64,000 nucleotides of DNA from contig CAIZQH010000003.1 in the NCBI GenBank assembly GCA_903935095.1, positions 62,001 to 126,000 on the forward strand, written 5' to 3'. Every line of letters begins with the position of its first letter. Within the stretch, counting starts at the first letter, position 1. A program made the position numbers and the translations under genes. The notes under the pieces were generated by a model. It worked only from the letters and a program-made list of their open reading frames with translations. It did no database searches and had not been told where the DNA came from. This DNA comes from an uncultured Flavobacteriales bacterium. GTDB taxonomy: Bacteria; Bacteroidota; Bacteroidia; Flavobacteriales_D; Crocinitomicaceae. Shown one piece after another: positions 59,885 through 64,000 of the stretch.

Positions 59885-60918
59885 AATATTTCACCACTTA
59901 TTTTGATAAAAATTATTTAGCCAAGGGATTAATTTTAATTCAATCGCTAAAAGAGGTGGGTTGCATTTTTAAAATATATGTTTTAGCATTAGATAATGAA
60001 ACCAATGATTTTTTTCGGGAGAATAATCTTGAATTTCAAGAGGTTGAGGTAATTGATTTACTGGAACTGGAGGCATTTGACAGCCGAATTCTTACTGCAA
60101 AAAATGATAGAACATTAATTGAATACTATTTTACTTTAAGTCCATTTTTACCATGGTTTTTATTGGACAAGTATTCTATTCCTCATATTTGTAGTTTAGA
60201 TGCGGATATTGTTTTTTACTCAAATCCATCAAAATATTTTGAATGGTTAAGTGAAAGTTCAATAGTCATTACTCCTCACAAATTTTCCAAAGAAAATATA
60301 GATAAATTGAAATATGGAAAGTTTAATGTCAGTTTCCAAATATTTAAAAATGACGAAATTGGCAAGAAGTGTTTAGCAAATTGGGGTCAGCAGTGTCTAG
60401 ATTGGTGCTTTGATTATCTCGATTCGGAAAATAGTAGATTCGCGGACCAATTGTATTTAAATAGTTGGGAGCAAGAATACGGCAATAAAGTTTCAGTAAT
60501 AAATGACCAAATTGGTGGATTAGCGGTTTGGAATGTTTCCGATTATTTGATTCGTAAAAAGAACGGTCATTTTTATTCTAAAAATGAAAATTTAATTTTT
60601 TATCATTTTCATAATTTTAAGTTGTTAAACTCCAAAATTGCGATTAATGGGTTTCTACAACACAAATTAGAAATTAATGAAGGCATCAAAAAACTCTATA
60701 AAGATTACTTCTACAGATTAAATAGTGTGAAAAAAAGGTTTGGATTAATCCAAACATTCGGTATACGGCAAAATAGTAGCGAAAGTGTGTTGGAGAAAAT
60801 ATTCATACACGAATCAATTACAATAACAGTATTAGGTCTTTGTTTTTTTGTTAAAGTGCAGAAGTACCCGTTGTTTATTAAACGTGTTCTTTTTAAAATT
60901 GAAAAAGTATTTTTATGA
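59881..60918 (+). CDS. glycosyltransferase-like protein (GT8-like fold)
   Basis: MKYFTTYFDKNYLAKGLILIQSLKEV...ICSLDADIVFYSNPS. Confidence 0.75.
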   Translation: MKYFTTYFDKNYLAKGLILIQSLKEVGCIFKIYVLALDNETNDFFRENNLEFQEVEVIDLLELEAFDSRILTAKNDRTLIEYYFTLSPFLPWFLLDKYSIPHICSLDADIVFYSNPSKYFEWLSESSIVITPHKFSKENIDKLKYGKFNVSFQIFKNDEIGKKCLANWGQQCLDWCFDYLDSENSRFADQLYLNSWEQEYGNKVSVINDQIGGLAVWNVSDYLIRKKNGHFYSKNENLIFYHFHNFKLLNSKIAINGFLQHKLEINEGIKKLYKDYFYRLNSVKKRFGLIQTFGIRQNSSESVLEKIFIHESITITVLGLCFFVKVQKYPLFIKRVLFKIEKVFL

Positions 60919-61271
60919 TTGTTAATTTACCAATGTTTTCTGATTCTAGGGGAGATTTGACTGTAATTGAAAAGATTTTACCATTTGATATAAAGAGAGT
61001 TTATTTCATTTCAAATTCGAAAAATCAAATTAGGGGAAAACACAGGCATAAAAAAACAATACAAGCTGCAATATGCATTTCTGGGAATTGCAAAATTCAT
61101 ATGGATAATGGCAAACAAAGTAAAGTATTTGGACTAGATGATAAAACAAAGTGTCTAATTATAAAACCAGAGGATTATCATTGGATGAGTGATTTTAGTG
61201 AGGATGCAATTTTACTTGTAATGGCCTCTGAAGAATTTGATAAAAATGACTATGTTTATGAACCATATTAA
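60915..61271 (+). CDS. FdtA/QdtA-type cupin (dTDP-6-deoxy-hexose 3,4-ketoisomerase)
   Basis: DSRGDLTVIE, IRGKHRHKKTIQAAICISG, CLIIKPEDYHWMSDFS. Confidence 0.88.
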   Translation: MIVNLPMFSDSRGDLTVIEKILPFDIKRVYFISNSKNQIRGKHRHKKTIQAAICISGNCKIHMDNGKQSKVFGLDDKTKCLIIKPEDYHWMSDFSEDAILLVMASEEFDKNDYVYEPY

Positions 61272-62367
61272 AATACCCTATGAGAATTTAAAAAGGGTAA
61301 ATGAAAAATATTTCAAGGATCTAGAATTGCATTCTAAAAATGTAATTGAAAGTGGTTGGTATATTTTAGGTGAAAATGTTCGTGAATTCGAAAATGAATT
61401 TGCACAGGTAAATAATATCGAGTATTGCGTCGGTGTTGCCTCAGGACTAGATGCATTGGTTATAGGTTTGGCAGTATTTGATTTCCCGAAAGGAGCCAAA
61501 ATATTGGTTCCATCTAATGCATATATTGCTTGTGTTTTGGCTGTGATTCAAGCTGGATTTACACCAGTTCTTGTGGAGCCAAATTACGATACATGTAATA
61601 TAGATGTTTCGGGATTAAAAAATAAGTACTCGAATGATTGCGTTGCAATTCTTGCTGTACATATGTATGGTAGAATGTGTCCTATGCCAGAAATCATGAT
61701 TTTCGCAAAAAACAACAATTTAAAGGTAATTGAAGACTGTGCACAAAGCCATTTTGCTGAAATTCAGGGTAAAAAAGCAGGGACTTACGGGGATATTGGC
61801 GCTTTTAGTTTTTATCCCACTAAAAATCTTGGTGCCCTAGGAGATGCAGGAGCAATAATTTGTGATTCAGAAGAGGTATATTTAAAAATACAGGCCCTTA
61901 GAAATTATGGTAGTCATAAAAAATATCATAATAAGTATATTGGTTGGAATTCTAGATTAGATGAAATACAAGCATCTTTCCTAAGATTGAAGTTGTCAGA
62001 TTATAAAATGGTAATTCAAAAGAAAAGGGAATTGGCGTCAATTTATTTAGATGAATTAACCGGGATAACCGAGGTCAAATTACCACAAACGGAAGGAGTG
62101 AATCACGTTTGGCATATATTTAATATTCGATGTGAGCAAAGAGATGAATTGAAGATATTCCTTGAGAAACATGGTGTTGGCACAGAAATTCATTATCCAA
62201 TAACGCCAAGTAAACAAGATGGATATGCACATTTATTTGCCAATCAAATTTACCCAATTTCAGATAGAATTCACTTTGAAACACTCAGTTTACCAATTTC
62301 TACCTTCCTTCAAAAAGAAGATGTTGAAGAAATTGCATCAATAATAAAGATATTTTATGAGAGTTAA
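61258..62367 (+). CDS. DegT/DnrJ/EryC1/StrS aminotransferase (FdtB/QdtB-like)
   Basis: VIEDCAQSHFAEIQGKKAGTYGDIGAFSFYPTKNLGALGDAGAI; start MNHIKIPYENLKRVN. Confidence 0.92.
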   Translation: MNHIKIPYENLKRVNEKYFKDLELHSKNVIESGWYILGENVREFENEFAQVNNIEYCVGVASGLDALVIGLAVFDFPKGAKILVPSNAYIACVLAVIQAGFTPVLVEPNYDTCNIDVSGLKNKYSNDCVAILAVHMYGRMCPMPEIMIFAKNNNLKVIEDCAQSHFAEIQGKKAGTYGDIGAFSFYPTKNLGALGDAGAIICDSEEVYLKIQALRNYGSHKKYHNKYIGWNSRLDEIQASFLRLKLSDYKMVIQKKRELASIYLDELTGITEVKLPQTEGVNHVWHIFNIRCEQRDELKIFLEKHGVGTEIHYPITPSKQDGYAHLFANQIYPISDRIHFETLSLPISTFLQKEDVEEIASIIKIFYES

Positions 62368-63043
62368 AATCAATTTGTATATTTCATTGTATGAAGTAAC
62401 TAATATTGAAAGAAAAAATGAAATTCTTGAAGTTTTGAAAAAAAACCTTCATAATCCAAATATTGATAATGTAATAATTCTAAGTGAACCTAATGATAAT
62501 ATTTCCTTTCAAAGTGCCAAAATAAAAAAAATAGATATTCAAACACGCCCAAAATTCTCTGAATTTAGTGCTTACCTCGATCCGGGATGTATTAACATTA
62601 TCATAAACAATGATATAGAATTTCCAGAACAATCTAATATAACTTGGTTAAAGCATATTTCTTCCTCTGATTGTATCACACTTACTAGATATGAGTCTGA
62701 TGGTAAATTGTTTAGGTCCGATAGAGGTGATTCTCAAGATACTTGGATTTTTAAAGGCAACCCTGATGGTCTAAAATACTGTGATTTTCATATGGGTATG
62801 CCGGGATGCGATAATAGAATTGCTTATATATTTTTCGCGTTGGGATATAGAGTATTAAATCCATCCAAATCCTTAAAAACGATTCACCATCATAAATCAG
62901 AATATAGATTATATTCAGAAAATGATAGAATTCCGGGACCATACTTAAATGTGAAACCTACAACATTTTTACAATCTTTTTTTATAAAACTTGTTATTGT
63001 ACTTTTATCTAAAATACATAAACAAGAGTTGTCAATTAAGTAA
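62357..63043 (+). CDS. putative glycosyltransferase/hypothetical
   Basis: In-line with polysaccharide genes; INIIINNDIEFPEQSNITWLKHI reminiscent of GT acceptor/DxD region. Confidence 0.5.
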   Translation: MRVKINLYISLYEVTNIERKNEILEVLKKNLHNPNIDNVIILSEPNDNISFQSAKIKKIDIQTRPKFSEFSAYLDPGCINIIINNDIEFPEQSNITWLKHISSSDCITLTRYESDGKLFRSDRGDSQDTWIFKGNPDGLKYCDFHMGMPGCDNRIAYIFFALGYRVLNPSKSLKTIHHHKSEYRLYSENDRIPGPYLNVKPTTFLQSFFIKLVIVLLSKIHKQELSIK

Positions 63044-63073
63044 AGACTTAATAAATCAAATTAATCTTTTAAA

Positions 63074-64000
63074 GTGATTTCAACAATTATACCTTGTTAC
63101 AATTCAGAAAAATATATTGCAAGAACTATAAAGTCTATAATTAACCAAACATTTCAGAGATGGGAGTTAATTATAGTTAATGATGGCAGTACCGATAATT
63201 CTGTTAAGGAAATTTTAAAATATGCGGAACGAGATCCAAGAATAAAATTATTTAACATTGAAAATGGAGGTGTTACTAGGGCAAGAAATTTTGGTTATTC
63301 AAAAATTAACGATGAATTTAAATATTTACACTTTCTTGATTCAGATGACATGATTGAACCATCTTTTTATTCAAAGTTGATTTCATTTTTGGAGGTTCAT
63401 AACGATTATGGAGCAGTATACTCTAATCATAAATTCATCAATGAAGTCAATCAAGAGCTTCCAACTCCAATTTGGGGAGAAAGATTAATACCTACTCGTT
63501 TTTGGATAAAGAAATTACCAGAGGAGATAATTACCACACCATTTATAAGTATTGCACTTTGGTGCAAAATGGTTGAGTCCATGGTGATAATGAAGAAGTC
63601 AGAATTCGAAAAATCAAAAAAATGGGATGAAGCTTTTGGTTATGGTAAAATTGGTGAGGGTGTAGTTCTATTTTCTGAATTAGCACTAAATTCAAAAATC
63701 GGTTATTTAAGTGAGAAGTTATTTCTATATAGAAGACACGTTAATCAGTCTTCTCAAAATAATCTAAAACAGTTTAACTCATTCGAATTGACATCAATGA
63801 AAATACTTGAAAGCCTTAAAATTAAAAGCCATAAAAAATATTTTCAAGCTGTAATATGTAGAAATGAAGTATATTTTATGACCTGTAAATTGAAACATTT
63901 ATTGAGATATAAACCTTGGTTACTGCCTTTTATTTCGTGTAGAATTATTATTAATTATCTACGTTCCGCCTACCTAATATTTGGAGTAAACACTTTAAAA
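63074..64000 (+). CDS. glycosyltransferase family 2 (truncated by window end)
   Basis: GTG start; ISTIIPCYNSEKYIARTIKSIINQTFQRWELIIVNDGSTDNS; open to 64000. Confidence 0.88.
   Translation, partial: MISTIIPCYNSEKYIARTIKSIINQTFQRWELIIVNDGSTDNSVKEILKYAERDPRIKLFNIENGGVTRARNFGYSKINDEFKYLHFLDSDDMIEPSFYSKLISFLEVHNDYGAVYSNHKFINEVNQELPTPIWGERLIPTRFWIKKLPEEIITTPFISIALWCKMVESMVIMKKSEFEKSKKWDEAFGYGKIGEGVVLFSELALNSKIGYLSEKLFLYRRHVNQSSQNNLKQFNSFELTSMKILESLKIKSHKKYFQAVICRNEVYFMTCKLKHLLRYKPWLLPFISCRIIINYLRSAYLIFGVNTLK

Noticed and set aside
1-64000. Search for rRNA, tRNA, prophage, transposase, integrase or known defence genes
   Set aside because: None recognised by eye; tRNAs in particular could be missed without a covariance scan.

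Overview
Bacteroidetes (Flavobacteriales-like) chromosomal window. Roughly 1-37.3 kb is ordinary backbone: glyS, sprA (type IX secretion/gliding) with ruvA, maeB, sucA/odhB, etfAB, menA, rhomboid, VanZ, an S9 peptidase and others. It also holds an apparent ECF-sigma / Spy-like sensor / MbnP / MbnH-like di-heme peroxidase / YHYH-protein operon (4.8-9.15 kb). Roughly 37.5-64 kb is a surface polysaccharide (O-antigen/capsule) locus: PHP phosphatase, rfbB, nucleotide-sugar dehydrogenases, WbpB/D/E-like genes, UXS, UpxY antiterminator, GDP-fucose genes, Wzm/Wzt ABC exporter, dTDP-3-amino-sugar genes and glycosyltransferases. The strongest unexplained signal is a set of short-repeat arrays confined by eye to about 38.7-56.2 kb: a degenerate heptamer (AGTGNNN)n, a decamer family (TGTGCTAATG)n and a GC palindrome (TCCGCCGCGGCGGA). 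They sit at ORF boundaries, read outward from the adjacent ORF end at both 5' and 3' ends, end in conserved distal motifs, and in several cases supply the stop codon, a C-terminal tail or a TTG start codon. Other observations: a ~357-bp structured element present twice, four-helix-bundle (S23/IVS-type) genes bracketed by these arrays, and an apparent mosaic junction inside wzt. All calls are by inspection of sequence and the supplied translations; no database search was run.
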